64,000 bases of DNA from Bacillus norwichensis (GTDB taxonomy: Bacteria; Bacillota; Bacilli; Bacillales; Bacillaceae_C), in assembly GCF_014836955.1 (NCBI RefSeq), contig NZ_JACSPV010000003.1, positions 1 to 64,000 of the forward strand, given 5' to 3'. Below, one piece after another: positions 26,986-37,511 of this stretch. The notes under the pieces were generated by a model. The model made no database searches. It was given only the letters and a program-made list of their open reading frames with translations, and had not been told where the DNA came from. The translations under genes and the position numbers were made by a program. How positions within the stretch are numbered: the first letter of the stretch is position 1; each line of letters begins with the position of its first letter.

Positions 26986-27762
26986 ATGTCATTAATCTAT
27001 CAGCATTTTAGGCCGGAAGAAAAGCAATTCATTGACACGGTCCTGGATTGGAAGGAGCAAGTTGAAAATACATATGCCCCCAAGTTGACCGACTTTCTGG
27101 ATCCTCGGCAGCAGTTTATTCTCCAGTCCATCATCGGAGATGGAGTGGATGTGCGATGTGGATTTTTCGGAGGAAGGGAACAGAGTGAGCGAAAAAGGGC
27201 TCTTTTATATCCGGAATATTTTCAGCCTGAAGAAAAGGCTTTTCTTGTTGGTCTATATGAAATAGAATACCCTCGAAAGTTTATGAAGCTTGAGCATCCG
27301 ATGGTGTTAGGTTCTTTAATGTCCTTGGGAGTAAAGCGGGATAAATTTGGAGATATTCTTGTAAATGGAGATCGAATTCAATTTTTTTCAAATGAAGAGA
27401 TTGAACCATTTTTAATGGCGGAATTAAGAGAAATAGGGCGTGCAACCGTCCAGCTTCGAAGACTTCCACTAGAAGAAGCTATCCAAGAGTCAGAACAATG
27501 GAGAGAGTTAGACATATCGGCAGCATCTTTAAGACTTGATGCAATCATTTCCTCAACCTTCAATTTATCTAGGCAAAAGTCTCAAGCTTTGATTGAACAA
27601 AAGCTTGTTAAATTAAATTGGAAAACAGTTGAAAATCCTGCTACTGAATGTATGGAGGGAGACCTGATTTCGGCACGCAGGCTCGGCAGATGTAAAATCA
27701 TTGAGCTGCTTGGCTATACGAAGAAAAGTAAATCACGGTTGAAAATAGGATTATTAAAATAA
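26986..27762 (+). CDS. ylmH: S4-domain RNA-binding protein YlmH
   Basis: This 258-residue protein has an N-terminal YlmH domain (MSLIYQHFRPEEKQFID, then DPRQQFILQSI) and a C-terminal S4 RNA-binding domain at about residues 180-245 (LRLDAIISSTFNLSRQKSQALIEQKLVKLNWK). Members bind the ribosome and have been linked to ribosome-associated quality control as an alternative to RqcP. It lies before divIVA, as in B. subtilis. The ATG follows AGGAG. The RQC factor RqcH is encoded in this same window at 42233. Confidence 0.93.
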   Translation: MSLIYQHFRPEEKQFIDTVLDWKEQVENTYAPKLTDFLDPRQQFILQSIIGDGVDVRCGFFGGREQSERKRALLYPEYFQPEEKAFLVGLYEIEYPRKFMKLEHPMVLGSLMSLGVKRDKFGDILVNGDRIQFFSNEEIEPFLMAELREIGRATVQLRRLPLEEAIQESEQWRELDISAASLRLDAIISSTFNLSRQKSQALIEQKLVKLNWKTVENPATECMEGDLISARRLGRCKIIELLGYTKKSKSRLKIGLLK

Positions 27763-27848
27763 TATTAAATAATAAAGAAACCCGCCAACTTTTGTGAAAT
27801 TCAAGTATAATATGAAGAATAGACACACATAGCAATGGAGGTGGCAAG

Positions 27849-28361
27849 ATGCCGTTAACACCGGTCGATATACATAATAAGGAATTCAGCAAAGGGTTCC
27901 GGGGATATGATGAAGATGAAGTCAATGAATTCCTTGAGCAGGTCATAAAAGATTATGAATTGGTCCTTAGGGAAAAAAAGGAACTTGAAGAGAAGATTGC
28001 CGCGATGAATGAGAGGCTTGGACACTTCAGTACTATTGAGGAAACGCTCAATAAATCAATTGTGGTAGCCCAGGAAGCCGCAGAGGAAGTCAAAGGCAAT
28101 GCAATGAAGGAAGCGAAGCTTATTATAAGGGAAGCGGAGAAAAATGCTGACCGGATCGTCAATGAATCGCTATCCAAAGCGCGAAGAATTGCGCTTGAAA
28201 TTGAGGAATTAAAGAAACAGTCGAAGGTATTCCGCACGCGGTTTAGAATGTTGATTGAAGCCCAGCTTGACTTGATTAATAATGACGACTGGGACCAGCT
28301 CATGGAATTTGAACTGGATGCAACAGAATTGAATTCTCTAGAAGTCGATGAATTAGAGTAA
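27849..28361 (+). CDS. divIVA: Cell pole and septum protein DivIVA
   Basis: This 170-residue coiled-coil protein binds negatively curved membranes and in Bacillus positions MinJ/MinCD and the chromosome origin during sporulation. The N-terminal lipid-binding domain MPLTPVDIHNKEFSKGFRGYDEDEVNEFL is the family hallmark, with the membrane-inserting Phe and neighbouring Arg in SKGFRGY. A long coiled coil covers about residues 30-150, followed by an acidic tail. The ATG follows GGAGGTGGCAAG. Length is close to that of the B. subtilis protein. Confidence 0.96.
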   Translation: MPLTPVDIHNKEFSKGFRGYDEDEVNEFLEQVIKDYELVLREKKELEEKIAAMNERLGHFSTIEETLNKSIVVAQEAAEEVKGNAMKEAKLIIREAEKNADRIVNESLSKARRIALEIEELKKQSKVFRTRFRMLIEAQLDLINNDDWDQLMEFELDATELNSLEVDELE

Positions 28362-28372
28362 TAACTTGAAAC

Positions 28373-28402
28373 TTGACTATGCATTTGTGATTCTCATATA
28401 AT
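28373..28402 (+). promoter_or_regulatory. SigA promoter of the ileS T-box
   Basis: TTGACT at 28373-28378 and TATAAT at 28397-28402 are separated by 18 bases. Transcription should begin near 28409, just before the T-box leader. Confidence 0.72.
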
Positions 28403-28408
28403 GTAAGA

Positions 28409-28680
28409 TAATTATTTATACCTATTAAACGATGAGAGGGAAAGTACATTCTCATTTTCTGTTGAAAGCGAGCTGGGGATGGTGAGAGCCTAGTAATGGA
28501 AGAGATTTGGAAAATCACCCTTGAGTACTTGATTCGAAAGCTTGGGCAAGTAGAAAAGAGCGATTCATCCACGATACGGATTTATGAGCGGGCGATTACA
28601 TGTGTAATTGTCTATTTGGGTGGTACCGCGGGAAAAAATCCTTCTCGTCCCTTTTGTGGGACGAGAAGGATTTTTTGTTT
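28409..28680 (+). promoter_or_regulatory. T-box riboswitch for isoleucyl-tRNA synthetase
   Basis: The leader carries the T-box bulge sequence TGGTACCGCG at 28621-28630. It is followed by a strong terminator stem (AATCCTTCTCGTCCC with its complement, 28638-28675) and a T-run. The upstream Stem I region has an ATC triplet at 28514-28516 followed by A, a plausible isoleucine specifier. Uncharged tRNA-Ile should stabilise the antiterminator and switch ileS on. Confidence 0.88.
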
Positions 28681-28717
28681 TTTGGACATTATGAATGAAT
28701 ACAAGGAGGATACTGAT

Positions 28718-31477
28718 TTGGATTATAAAGATACGCTGCTCATGCCGAAAACGGATTTTCCAATGCGTGGAAATTTGCCGAAAAGAGAGCCGGAAATGCA
28801 AGCAAAATGGGAAGAGGAAAATATTTATAAAAAAGTTCTAGAGCGCACGAAAGGAAGACCGCTTTACGTATTGCACGATGGACCGCCATATGCAAATGGT
28901 GATCTTCATATGGGGCATGCCCTTAATAAAACATTGAAGGACTTTATTGTCCGTTATAAATCAATGGCGGGATTTTGCGCTCCATATGTTCCTGGATGGG
29001 ATACACACGGACTTCCGATTGAACATGCACTTACTAAAAAAGGAGTCAACCGCAAGGAAATACCGGCGGCAGAATTCAGGGAGAAATGTGCTCAATACGC
29101 CTATGAACAAATTGATAACCAGAGAACTGAATTTAAACGTCTTGGAATTAGAGGGGATTGGGAAAATCCGTATATTACGTTAAAGCCTGAGTATGAAGCA
29201 CAACAAATCAAAGTGTTCGGAGAGATGGCGAAGAAAGGCTATATTTATAAAGGCAAGAAACCTGTGTACTGGTCACCTTCCAGTGAATCAGCTCTTGCTG
29301 AGGCAGAAATCGAATATAAGGATAAACGATCACCTTCTATCTATGTGGCTTTTGCTGTAACAGACGGAAAAGGTGTCGTAGATGAAGAGACCAATATCAT
29401 CATTTGGACAACGACTCCTTGGACAATTCCTTCTAACCTGGCTATTGCTGTTCATCCTAACATAACCTATGCAGTAATTGAGCAGGATGGAAAGAAATAT
29501 ATTGCTGCAGAAGGACTCGTTTCAAACTTGAAGGAAGAATTCGATTGGCCGAATGCCAAGGTTGTTAAAACATTGAAAGGAGCGGAGCTTGAGTATGTAG
29601 TTGCCAAGCATCCGTTTTATGACAGAGATTCACTTGTCATTCTTGGAGATCATGTCTCAATGGATTCTGGTACTGGATGCGTTCATACTGCGCCAGGACA
29701 TGGTGAAGATGACTTCAATGTTGGTCAAAAGTATGGCTTGGAGGCTTTGAGCCCTGTTGATGATAAAGGACATATGACAGAAGAAGCTCCAGGATTTGAA
29801 GGATTGTTTTATGACGCAGCCAACAAACCGATTACTGAAAAGCTAGAAGAAGTGGGCGCTTTATTGAAGCTTGAATTTATTACTCACTCCTATCCGCATG
29901 ACTGGCGAACCAAAAAACCAGTTATTTTTAGAGCTACTCCACAATGGTTCGCATCCATCAAAGATTTTAGAGCAGAGCTCCTAAAGTCAATCAATGAAGT
30001 TGCATGGGTGCCTAAGTGGGGTGAAACAAGGCTTTATAATATGGTCAGAGACCGTGGAGACTGGGTTATCTCTCGCCAAAGGGTATGGGGAGTACCAATT
30101 CCGATATTTTATGCTGAAAATGGTGAAGCGATTATTACAGATGAAACCATTTCTCGTATATCAGAGCTATTCCGTAAGCATGGATCAAATATTTGGTTTG
30201 AGAAAGAAGCCTCAGAATTATTACCAGAAGGATTCTCTCACCCAGGAAGCCCGAACGGGGTCTTTACAAAAGAAACGGATATTATGGACGTTTGGTTTGA
30301 TTCCGGTTCCTCACATCAAGGTGTGTTAATGGAAAGAGATGACTTACAACGTCCGGCAGACCTTTATTTAGAAGGTTCGGACCAATACCGTGGTTGGTTT
30401 AACTCTTCATTGACAACTGCTGTGGCTGTTACAGGAAAAGCTCCTTATAAAGGTGTTTTGAGCCATGGGTTTGTTCTTGATGGTGAGGGCTATAAAATGA
30501 GTAAATCACTTGGTAATGTCATTGTTCCTTCCAAGGTAACCAATCAGTATGGTGCGGAAATTCTTCGTTTATGGGTATCGTCTGTTGATTATCAATCAGA
30601 TGTAAGAATTTCAGATGCTATTTTGAAGCAAGTCAGTGAAGTGTATCGCAAAATCAGAAATACATTCCGCTTCTTGCTGGGGAACCTGGCTGATTTTAAT
30701 CCGGAAGAAAATGCAGTTCCGTATGAAAAACTTCGGGAAGTAGACCAATTTATGTTGATCAGATTAAATAATTTGGTCAAAGAATCTCTTAATGCATACA
30801 ACGAATTTGAATTTGCTGATATCTACCACGCAGTCAATAATTTCTGTACAGTTGATTTGAGTTCATTCTATATGGATTTCGCAAAAGACGTTCTTTACAT
30901 TGAAGCGGAAAACAACTTTGAACGAAGAGCAATGCAGACGGTCATGTACAATTCTGTTGTTTCTTTGGCAAAATTATTATCGCCAATTTTACCACATACC
31001 GCTGATGAAGTTTGGTCACATATTCCGGGAGTTCAGGAAGAAAGTGCGCAGCTTACTGATATGCCGGAAGTAAAAGAGATTGAAAATAGTGCAGAACTTG
31101 AGAAGAAATGGAAAGAATTCCTTCTTGTCAGAGATGATGTTTTAAAAGCACTGGAAGAAGCAAGAAATGAAAAAGTGATCGGCAAGTCATTGACTGCTAA
31201 AGTGAAATTATATGTCAATGAAGATGTGGAAGATTTGCTCAACAGCATATCTGAAAGCTTGAAACAGCTGTTCATCGTTTCCGGTTTCGAAGTGGCTGGA
31301 GCATATGACGAAGCGCCGGAGCAAGCTTTGAAACTTGATAAGGCTGCCGTTGTTGTTGAAAAAGCAGATGGTGAAACATGTGAACGCTGTTGGGTTGTTA
31401 CGCCTGAAGTAGGAACAGTAGAGGAACATCCTACGATTTGCCCGCGTTGCGCATCTGTTGTTGAAAAACTTCAATAA
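28718..31477 (+). CDS. ileS: Isoleucyl-tRNA synthetase
   Basis: This 919-residue class I synthetase charges tRNA-Ile. The N-terminus [18 protein letters not shown] is typical. HIGH-like GDLHMGHA follows PPYANG near residue 58. The CP1 editing domain includes [20 protein letters not shown] is in YKMSKSLGN near residue 594. The C-terminal zinc cysteines are CERCW and CPRC. The frame extends upstream through the T-box, but AAGGAGG sits eight bases before TTG 28718 and gives the family length (B. subtilis 921). Confidence 0.96.
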   Translation: MDYKDTLLMPKTDFPMRGNLPKREPEMQAKWEEENIYKKVLERTKGRPLYVLHDGPPYANGDLHMGHALNKTLKDFIVRYKSMAGFCAPYVPGWDTHGLPIEHALTKKGVNRKEIPAAEFREKCAQYAYEQIDNQRTEFKRLGIRGDWENPYITLKPEYEAQQIKVFGEMAKKGYIYKGKKPVYWSPSSESALAEAEIEYKDKRSPSIYVAFAVTDGKGVVDEETNIIIWTTTPWTIPSNLAIAVHPNITYAVIEQDGKKYIAAEGLVSNLKEEFDWPNAKVVKTLKGAELEYVVAKHPFYDRDSLVILGDHVSMDSGTGCVHTAPGHGEDDFNVGQKYGLEALSPVDDKGHMTEEAPGFEGLFYDAANKPITEKLEEVGALLKLEFITHSYPHDWRTKKPVIFRATPQWFASIKDFRAELLKSINEVAWVPKWGETRLYNMVRDRGDWVISRQRVWGVPIPIFYAENGEAIITDETISRISELFRKHGSNIWFEKEASELLPEGFSHPGSPNGVFTKETDIMDVWFDSGSSHQGVLMERDDLQRPADLYLEGSDQYRGWFNSSLTTAVAVTGKAPYKGVLSHGFVLDGEGYKMSKSLGNVIVPSKVTNQYGAEILRLWVSSVDYQSDVRISDAILKQVSEVYRKIRNTFRFLLGNLADFNPEENAVPYEKLREVDQFMLIRLNNLVKESLNAYNEFEFADIYHAVNNFCTVDLSSFYMDFAKDVLYIEAENNFERRAMQTVMYNSVVSLAKLLSPILPHTADEVWSHIPGVQEESAQLTDMPEVKEIENSAELEKKWKEFLLVRDDVLKALEEARNEKVIGKSLTAKVKLYVNEDVEDLLNSISESLKQLFIVSGFEVAGAYDEAPEQALKLDKAAVVVEKADGETCERCWVVTPEVGTVEEHPTICPRCASVVEKLQ

Positions 31478-31483
31478 TAAAGT

Positions 31484-31516
31484 GCTGAGCCCTCCAAAGC
31501 GGAGGGCTTAGTTCAT
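31484..31516 (+). terminator. Rho-independent terminator after ileS
   Basis: GAGCCCTCC and GGAGGGCTT form a nine-base GC-rich stem with a short loop, followed by a T-rich stretch. Confidence 0.78.
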
Positions 31517-31649
31517 TTTATTTCATTAAAAAAGTGCTGAAAGTTCATTGCTGTGCTTTAATTAGTGGAAGGGTTCGAGGCAGTTGGCATTTGGATCATA
31601 GGTTAGGAAAGTTCGTGAGGTTTATCCATTCAGAAAGATGTGAGTAAAA

Positions 31650-31720
31650 TGAGCAGATTTGCTGTGAAGGAAGGTCAGTGAACTGCCTCCTCGCAATTCA
31701 CCTTGTGCTTTTCTTAATAC
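31650..31720. repeat. Relic of the murB-divIB repeat family
   Basis: CTGCCTCCTCG at 31681 and CTTGTGCTTTTC at about 31703 align with the reverse complement of the 17475-17505 unit (CTGTCTCCTCG ... CTTATGCTTTTC) at the same spacing. It lies in the 305-bp ileS-lspA gap, which otherwise holds only the terminator and the lspA promoter region. ylyA, found here in B. subtilis, is absent. Confidence 0.4.
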
Positions 31721-31782
31721 AATTCCTCTAAGCTTTATGCTAAAATTCAAAAGAACGACTTTAACGATTCGGGGGTTTACGC

Positions 31783-32259
31783 GTGAGATATTACTTGATT
31801 GCATTGTTTGTCCTGGTGTTGGATCAGATTACGAAATGGACAGTTGTCCGAAATATGGAATTCGGAGAGAGTATTAAGATTATTGATAATTTCTTTTACC
31901 TCACCTCCCACCGAAATAAAGGGGCAGCCTGGGGAATGTTAGAAGGCCAAATGTGGCTGTTTTATATTATTACGCTTGTCGTAGCGGCAGGAATTATCTA
32001 TTATATGCAGACGCAAGCTAAAGGCAAGCCATTATTTCAAGTGAGTCTGGCGTTTATTTTGGGGGGCGCTATTGGGAACTTCATTGACCGGCTATTTAGA
32101 AAAGAAGTGGTTGATTTTTTGGATACTTATATTTTGGGGTATGATTTTCCCATTTTCAATATTGCCGACTCAGCTCTAACAATTGGCGTCATCCTCCTTT
32201 TTATCCAAGTATTTAAGGAAGAACGGAAGGAAAAGGTGAATGTAGATGGAAAAAATTGA
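31783..32259 (+). CDS. lspA: Lipoprotein signal peptidase (signal peptidase II)
   Basis: This 158-residue membrane aspartic protease cleaves signal peptides from prolipoproteins after lipidation. Four membrane helices are visible. The catalytic aspartates lie in [12 protein letters not shown] (near residue 103) and VVDFLD followed by [14 protein letters not shown] (near residue 129). HRNKGAAWG near residue 43 is also conserved. The GTG start follows a weak ribosome-binding site. Its 3' end overlaps ylyB by 14 bases, indicating coupled expression. Confidence 0.96.
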   Translation: MRYYLIALFVLVLDQITKWTVVRNMEFGESIKIIDNFFYLTSHRNKGAAWGMLEGQMWLFYIITLVVAAGIIYYMQTQAKGKPLFQVSLAFILGGAIGNFIDRLFRKEVVDFLDTYILGYDFPIFNIADSALTIGVILLFIQVFKEERKEKVNVDGKN

Positions 32260-33157
32260 TTATCAGATAAAGGAAGAAGAGAGTGGGGAGCGGATTGACA
32301 AACTGATTGCCGGTATGGATGGGAGTTGGTCGCGTTCTCAAGTCCAGCAATGGATAAAAGATGGACATGTTACTGTAAATGGTACATCCATTAAAGCGAA
32401 TTATAAATGCAGTCTTGATGATCTCATTGTTATAGAGATACCGGAACCAGAACCTCTTGATGTTGAGCCGGAGGATATGGAGCTTGAAATTGATTACGAA
32501 GACGAGGATGTGCTCGTTGTTAATAAACCAAGAGGGATGGTTGTTCATCCTGCGCCGGGACACTATTCTGGAACTTTAGTGAACGGACTGATGGCCCATT
32601 GCAAAGATTTATCAGGTATCAATGGGGTGCTGAGACCGGGAATCGTGCACCGGATTGACAAAGATACGTCAGGCCTTTTAATGGTAGCAAAAAATGATCT
32701 TTCCCATGAAAAGCTTGTTCAGCAACTTGTGGATAAAACGGTAACACGGAAATATTTTGCCCTCGTGCATGGAGTGATTCCCCATGACCACGGAACAATA
32801 GATGCCCCGATTGGACGAGATCCAGTTGAACGTCAAAGTATGACTGTAAGCGAGAGAGGAAAGTCGGCAGTCACCCACTTCACAGTTTTGGAGCGAATTG
32901 AGCCTTATACATTTGTGGAATGTGTCCTGGAAACCGGAAGGACTCATCAAATCAGAGTCCATATGAAGTATATTGGGCATCCGCTCGTTGGAGATCCAAA
33001 GTATGGTCCACGCAATACTTTGTCCACTGGTGGGCAAGTTTTGCATGCAGGAATACTTGGTTTTCAGCATCCGCGAACAGGAAAGTACATGGAATTCAAT
33101 GCGGCGCTTCCGGATTATTTCACCGAATTGTTACATAGACTGCGACAAAATCGTTGA
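32246..33157 (+). CDS. ylyB: RluA-family pseudouridine synthase YlyB
   Basis: This 303-residue protein has an N-terminal S4 domain (residues 13-60: [26 protein letters not shown]) and a RluA/RluD catalytic domain. The catalytic aspartate is in [12 protein letters not shown] near residue 140. [20 protein letters not shown] and [13 protein letters not shown] are family motifs. It probably makes pseudouridines in 23S rRNA like RluD, but the exact sites are not known from sequence. The -35 of the pyr promoter begins within the last codons. Confidence 0.93.
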   Translation: MEKIDYQIKEEESGERIDKLIAGMDGSWSRSQVQQWIKDGHVTVNGTSIKANYKCSLDDLIVIEIPEPEPLDVEPEDMELEIDYEDEDVLVVNKPRGMVVHPAPGHYSGTLVNGLMAHCKDLSGINGVLRPGIVHRIDKDTSGLLMVAKNDLSHEKLVQQLVDKTVTRKYFALVHGVIPHDHGTIDAPIGRDPVERQSMTVSERGKSAVTHFTVLERIEPYTFVECVLETGRTHQIRVHMKYIGHPLVGDPKYGPRNTLSTGGQVLHAGILGFQHPRTGKYMEFNAALPDYFTELLHRLRQNR

Positions 33158-33182
33158 CAACCTTTGAGAAAAAGTCTATATT
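33154..33182 (+). promoter_or_regulatory. SigA promoter of the pyr operon
   Basis: TTGACA at 33154-33159, a 17-base spacer and TATATT at 33177-33182 form a near-consensus promoter. The -35 overlaps the ylyB stop codon. Transcription should start near 33190, just before the first PyrR binding loop. Confidence 0.82.
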
Positions 33183-33204
33183 GATAATAGTTGAATATGA
33201 ACCT

Positions 33205-33313
33205 TTAAATCGGTCCCGTGAGGCTGGGAAGGTACGGCGAAGCTGCATTTAAATGCAACTATTTTATGGTCATTGTTCTGCCCTCCTGCCTAGCCGCGGG
33301 AGGGCTTTTTTCA
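33205..33313 (+). promoter_or_regulatory. PyrR attenuator 1 (pyr leader)
   Basis: The anti-antiterminator loop CGGTCCCGTGAGGCTGGGAAGG (33211-33232) fits the PyrR-binding consensus. The terminator GCCCTCC/GGAGGGC with a T-run lies at 33279-33313. UMP-bound PyrR should favour termination before pyrR. Confidence 0.86.
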
Positions 33314-33404
33314 ATATTTAGTTATGGAAAATTTCATTCAAAGGAAGCTTAGTCTTTGTCGAGCAGCGACGTCATAGTGCCGCTGTGGCTATAGGATGTG
33401 GCGG

Positions 33405-34072
<668 letters not shown>

Positions 34073-34079
34073 TACCCTT

Positions 34080-34196
34080 TTAATTCAGTCCCGTGAGACT
34101 GGCAAAGGGGGCTTCAATGTGAAGCTGGCAGACGATGCCTGGCTTTGTTTTGCAAACCCTCTTTTCCGGAAAAAAGGATAGAGGGTTTTCTTTTTG
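34080..34196 (+). promoter_or_regulatory. PyrR attenuator 2 (pyrR-pyrB)
   Basis: CAGTCCCGTGAGACTGGCAAAGG (34086-34108) is a second PyrR loop, followed by the terminator AAACCCTCTTTTCC with its complement and T-run (34154-34195). B. subtilis has three such sites because pyrP intervenes; here only two are seen. Confidence 0.86.
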
Positions 34197-34224
34197 ACAA
34201 TTTTAGGAAGAATGGTGAGCTGTC

Positions 34225-35109
34225 ATGAACAATCTTTTTACCATGAAGGACTTATCGACTGAGAAAGTACATCAAATATTGCATACAGCCGAGTCGTTTG
34301 CACAGGGAGAAAAGTGGACTCCGGCAAAACAGACCTTCGCAGTTAACCTGTTTTTTGAACCAAGCACGAGAACAAAAACAAGCTTCGAAGTGGCTGAACG
34401 CAAATTAGGAATTGATGTCATTCCATTTGAAACGGGATCTTCAAGCATTTTAAAAGGTGAGACACTCGAGGATACACTGAAAACACTTGAATCAATTGGC
34501 GTTGATCTTGCTGTTATTCGCCATAAGCAGGATGCTTACTACGAATCACTTGCAGGAAAATTTCAAATGAAAATTGTTAATGGCGGAGATGGATGCGGCC
34601 AACATCCGACCCAGTCATTACTGGATCTATTGACAATCAAGCAGGAATTTGGAAAGTTTGAAGACTTGAAAGTGACCATTGTGGGCGACTTGAGCCATAG
34701 CAGGGTTGCTCGCTCCAACACAGAAGCTCTAGCTGCTTTGGGAGCCGAGGTTTTTTATTCCGGGCCGGCTGAATGGTTTGAAGGTGACGCAGGAAATGCC
34801 CAAAACTACGTGGATATTGATGAAGCGATTGAGTTTTCGGATGTACTTATGCTTTTGAGAATCCAACATGAAAGACACGATACAATGATGGATTTGAGTG
34901 CAGAGCAATATCATGAAAGATACGGTTTAACACCACTGAGAGAAAAAAGAATGAAGCCGGGAAGCATTATTATGCATCCTGGACCTGTAAACAGAGGTGT
35001 TGAAATAGCAGATAGTCTAGTAGAAAGTGATAAATCAAGGATTTTTAAGCAAATGGAAAATGGTGTATACGCAAGAATGGCAGTTTTAAAACACATTCTC
35101 GATAAATAA
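34225..35109 (+). CDS. pyrB: Aspartate carbamoyltransferase catalytic subunit
   Basis: This 294-residue enzyme condenses carbamoyl phosphate and aspartate to carbamoyl aspartate. The carbamoyl-phosphate loop FEPSTRTKTSFE is at about residues 50-61. VIRHKQDAYYE and GGDGCGQHPTQSLLDLLTI are also diagnostic. The end of the aspartate domain has HPGPVNRGVEIA. No regulatory subunit gene is present, as in other Bacillus. The ATG follows TGGTGAGCTGTC after the second attenuator. pyrC follows after 15 bases. Confidence 0.97.
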   Translation: MNNLFTMKDLSTEKVHQILHTAESFAQGEKWTPAKQTFAVNLFFEPSTRTKTSFEVAERKLGIDVIPFETGSSSILKGETLEDTLKTLESIGVDLAVIRHKQDAYYESLAGKFQMKIVNGGDGCGQHPTQSLLDLLTIKQEFGKFEDLKVTIVGDLSHSRVARSNTEALAALGAEVFYSGPAEWFEGDAGNAQNYVDIDEAIEFSDVLMLLRIQHERHDTMMDLSAEQYHERYGLTPLREKRMKPGSIIMHPGPVNRGVEIADSLVESDKSRIFKQMENGVYARMAVLKHILDK

Positions 35110-35124
35110 GAGGAGGAATCCCGC

Positions 35125-36411
35125 ATGAATTGGCTGATTAAAAATGGAAAGATGTTACAAGATAATGGTGAATTGAAAGAGATGGATTTAAGAGTGAAAG
35201 ATGGCCTTATTGCAGAAGTTGGCACTCAGCTCGAGAACAATGGAGAACAAGAGTATGATGCGGCGGGGCTATTGATCACACCAGGGTTAGTGGACCTTCA
35301 CATCCACCTTCGAGAACCAGGCGGAGAGCAAAAAGAAACGATTGAAACGGGAACAATGGCTGCGGCGAGAGGCGGATTTACAACTGTGGCACCAATGCCA
35401 AACACGAATCCTGTTCCGGATCATGCCGGACAAATGGAATGGGTTGTTGACCGCATTAAAGAAACTGCTCATGTCAATGTCCTTCCTTATGCTGCGATTA
35501 CGGAGGGCCTCCAAGGAGAAAAACTTGTGGATTTTAAGGCCCTGAAGGAAGCGGGAGCTTTCGCATACACAGATGATGGAGTCGGTGTACAGACGGCTGC
35601 GAAGATGTATGAAGCGATGCAACAAGCTGCTGAGCTTGATATGGCAATCGTCGCGCATTGTGAAGATAATTCCCTTATATATGGCGGTGCCCTTCATGAA
35701 GGAGAGTTTTCAAGAAATTCGGGAATTCCCGGAATTCCATCCATTTGCGAATCTGTCCATATTGCCCGGGATGTATTGCTCGCTGAAGCGGCAAACTGTC
35801 ATTACCATGTCTGCCATATTAGTACAAAGGAGTCTGTCCGGACAGTAAGGGATGCGAAAAGAGCCGGTATTAAAGTAACAGCGGAAGTCAGCCCTCATCA
35901 TCTCATTTTATGTGATGAAGATATTCCGGATGCAAATGACACGAATTTTAAAATGAATCCGCCCCTTCGGGCAAAGGAAGACCGTGAAGCTTTGATTGAA
36001 GGGTTGCTTGATGGAACCATCGATTTTATAGCAACGGATCACGCTCCACATACAGCAGAGGATAAAGGGAAGAAAGTGACGGAGGCTCCTTTTGGAATTG
36101 TTGGCCTGGAAACAGCATTCCCACTTCTTTATACGCACTTTGTTGAAAAAGGCCATGTCACATTAAAGCAATTGGTTGACTGGATGACAGTCGCACCTTC
36201 TCATACATTTAAATTGGCTTCTGGAACTTTAAATGTTGGAAGACCTGCTGATATTACCCTGATCGATTTGAAAAAAGAGCAGAAAATAGATCCAGGCCAA
36301 TTTTTAACTAAAGGAAGAAATACTCCGTTTAGCGGATGGTCATGCAAAGGATGGCCTGCAGCCACCTTTGTCAATGGAAAGATTAAATGGTCGGAAGGAC
36401 GTGACAATTGA
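35125..36411 (+). CDS. pyrC: Dihydroorotase (class I)
   Basis: This 428-residue zinc amidohydrolase cyclises carbamoyl aspartate to dihydroorotate. Metal ligands are in [12 protein letters not shown] near residue 58, then the His in [12 protein letters not shown] near 176 and CHISTKESV near 230, and the Asp in [10 protein letters not shown] near 302. Length equals B. subtilis PyrC (428). The ATG follows AGAGGAGG. Its TGA stop shares one base with the pyrAA start. The next pathway enzyme, dihydroorotate dehydrogenase, is not encoded in this operon. Confidence 0.96.
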   Translation: MNWLIKNGKMLQDNGELKEMDLRVKDGLIAEVGTQLENNGEQEYDAAGLLITPGLVDLHIHLREPGGEQKETIETGTMAAARGGFTTVAPMPNTNPVPDHAGQMEWVVDRIKETAHVNVLPYAAITEGLQGEKLVDFKALKEAGAFAYTDDGVGVQTAAKMYEAMQQAAELDMAIVAHCEDNSLIYGGALHEGEFSRNSGIPGIPSICESVHIARDVLLAEAANCHYHVCHISTKESVRTVRDAKRAGIKVTAEVSPHHLILCDEDIPDANDTNFKMNPPLRAKEDREALIEGLLDGTIDFIATDHAPHTAEDKGKKVTEAPFGIVGLETAFPLLYTHFVEKGHVTLKQLVDWMTVAPSHTFKLASGTLNVGRPADITLIDLKKEQKIDPGQFLTKGRNTPFSGWSCKGWPAATFVNGKIKWSEGRDN

Positions 36412-37511
36412 TGAAACGCCAGCTCATTCTAGAAGATGGTACAGTTTTTATAGGCGAAGCAATCGGTAGTGAAAAAGAGACGACGGGTGAAATCATTTTT
36501 AACACGAGCATGACCGGCTATCAGGAAATCATTTCGGACCCATCGAATTATGGTCAGATCATCGTGTTCGGTTTTCCACAAATTGGAAACTACGGAATCA
36601 ACCGTGATGATTTTGAAAGCATTCAGCCAGTTATTAAAGGAGTGGTTGTGAAGGAAGCAGCTGATTACCCATCAAACTGGCGCAGCAACATCTCCTTTGG
36701 AGAATTTCTGCAAGCGAAGGATATCCCAGGTATCACTGGTATTGATACAAGAAAATTGATTAGGATTATCAGATCAAAAGGAACGATGAAAGGGGTCATA
36801 TGCGGATTTGGAGAAAGCATTGAAACGCATCTTTCCCGCCTGCATGCTGTGGAGAGTCTGCCTGATCAGGTCAAACAGGTATCAACTGTTAAACCATTCC
36901 CGGCACCGGGACGGGGAAACAGTGTGATCGTTATCGATCTTGGTTTGAAGCATGGGCTTTTACGCGAGCTTACTAAGCGTGGCTGCGACGTAACAGTCGT
37001 TCCTTACAAAACTTCAGCAGAAGAAATTCTTTCTTTGCAGCCGGACGGTGTAATCTTGTCTAATGGCCCTGGAAATCCAGAGAATGTTCCTGAAGCAGTT
37101 GAAACAATCCGCGAAATCCAAGGGAAAGTTCCTTTGTTTGGAATTGGATTAGGTCATCAATTATTTGCTCTTGCGAATGGCTGCAAAACGAAAAAAATGT
37201 TTGTCGGTCACCGAGGTGGAAGTTACCCGGTAAAGGACCTTGAGACAGGAAAAGTAGTCTTCACTTCCCAAAACCATGGATATGAAGTTGATAAAGAATC
37301 GGTGGACGGAAATGATTTGACCATCACACATATAGAATTGAACGAAGGCACCATCGAGGGGCTGTCTCATCAAAAATATTTAGCCTTCTCCGTACAATTT
37401 GAACCTGAGGGTGCGCCAGGATCAGAAGATGCCAAGTATTTATTTGATCAATTTCTGAAATTAATGGATGAAAACAAAAGAAAGGCGGATGACCATGCCG
37501 AAAAGAACTGA
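36411..37511 (+). CDS. pyrAA: Carbamoyl-phosphate synthetase small subunit, catalytic Cys and His replaced
   Basis: This 366-residue protein is homologous to CarA/PyrAA over its full length. The N-terminal domain has [19 protein letters not shown]. The C-terminal class I glutamine amidotransferase fold has [20 protein letters not shown] and SQNHGYEV. The catalytic Cys of GICLGHQ is Gly246 (GIGLGHQ). The catalytic His of Q(Y/F)HPEAS is Glu331 (QFEPEGA). Only the third triad member, Glu333, remains. Such a subunit cannot hydrolyse glutamine by the known mechanism, so the synthetase probably uses free ammonia. The frame is intact and neighbours are normal, so this is not simple decay. It overlaps pyrC by one base and pyrAB by 17. 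Confidence 0.93.
   Translation: MKRQLILEDGTVFIGEAIGSEKETTGEIIFNTSMTGYQEIISDPSNYGQIIVFGFPQIGNYGINRDDFESIQPVIKGVVVKEAADYPSNWRSNISFGEFLQAKDIPGITGIDTRKLIRIIRSKGTMKGVICGFGESIETHLSRLHAVESLPDQVKQVSTVKPFPAPGRGNSVIVIDLGLKHGLLRELTKRGCDVTVVPYKTSAEEILSLQPDGVILSNGPGNPENVPEAVETIREIQGKVPLFGIGLGHQLFALANGCKTKKMFVGHRGGSYPVKDLETGKVVFTSQNHGYEVDKESVDGNDLTITHIELNEGTIEGLSHQKYLAFSVQFEPEGAPGSEDAKYLFDQFLKLMDENKRKADDHAEKN

Noticed and set aside
28496-28717. An N-terminal extension of IleS
   Set aside because: The extra 74 codons cover the T-box antiterminator and terminator; the TTG at 28718 has the ribosome-binding site and the family start.
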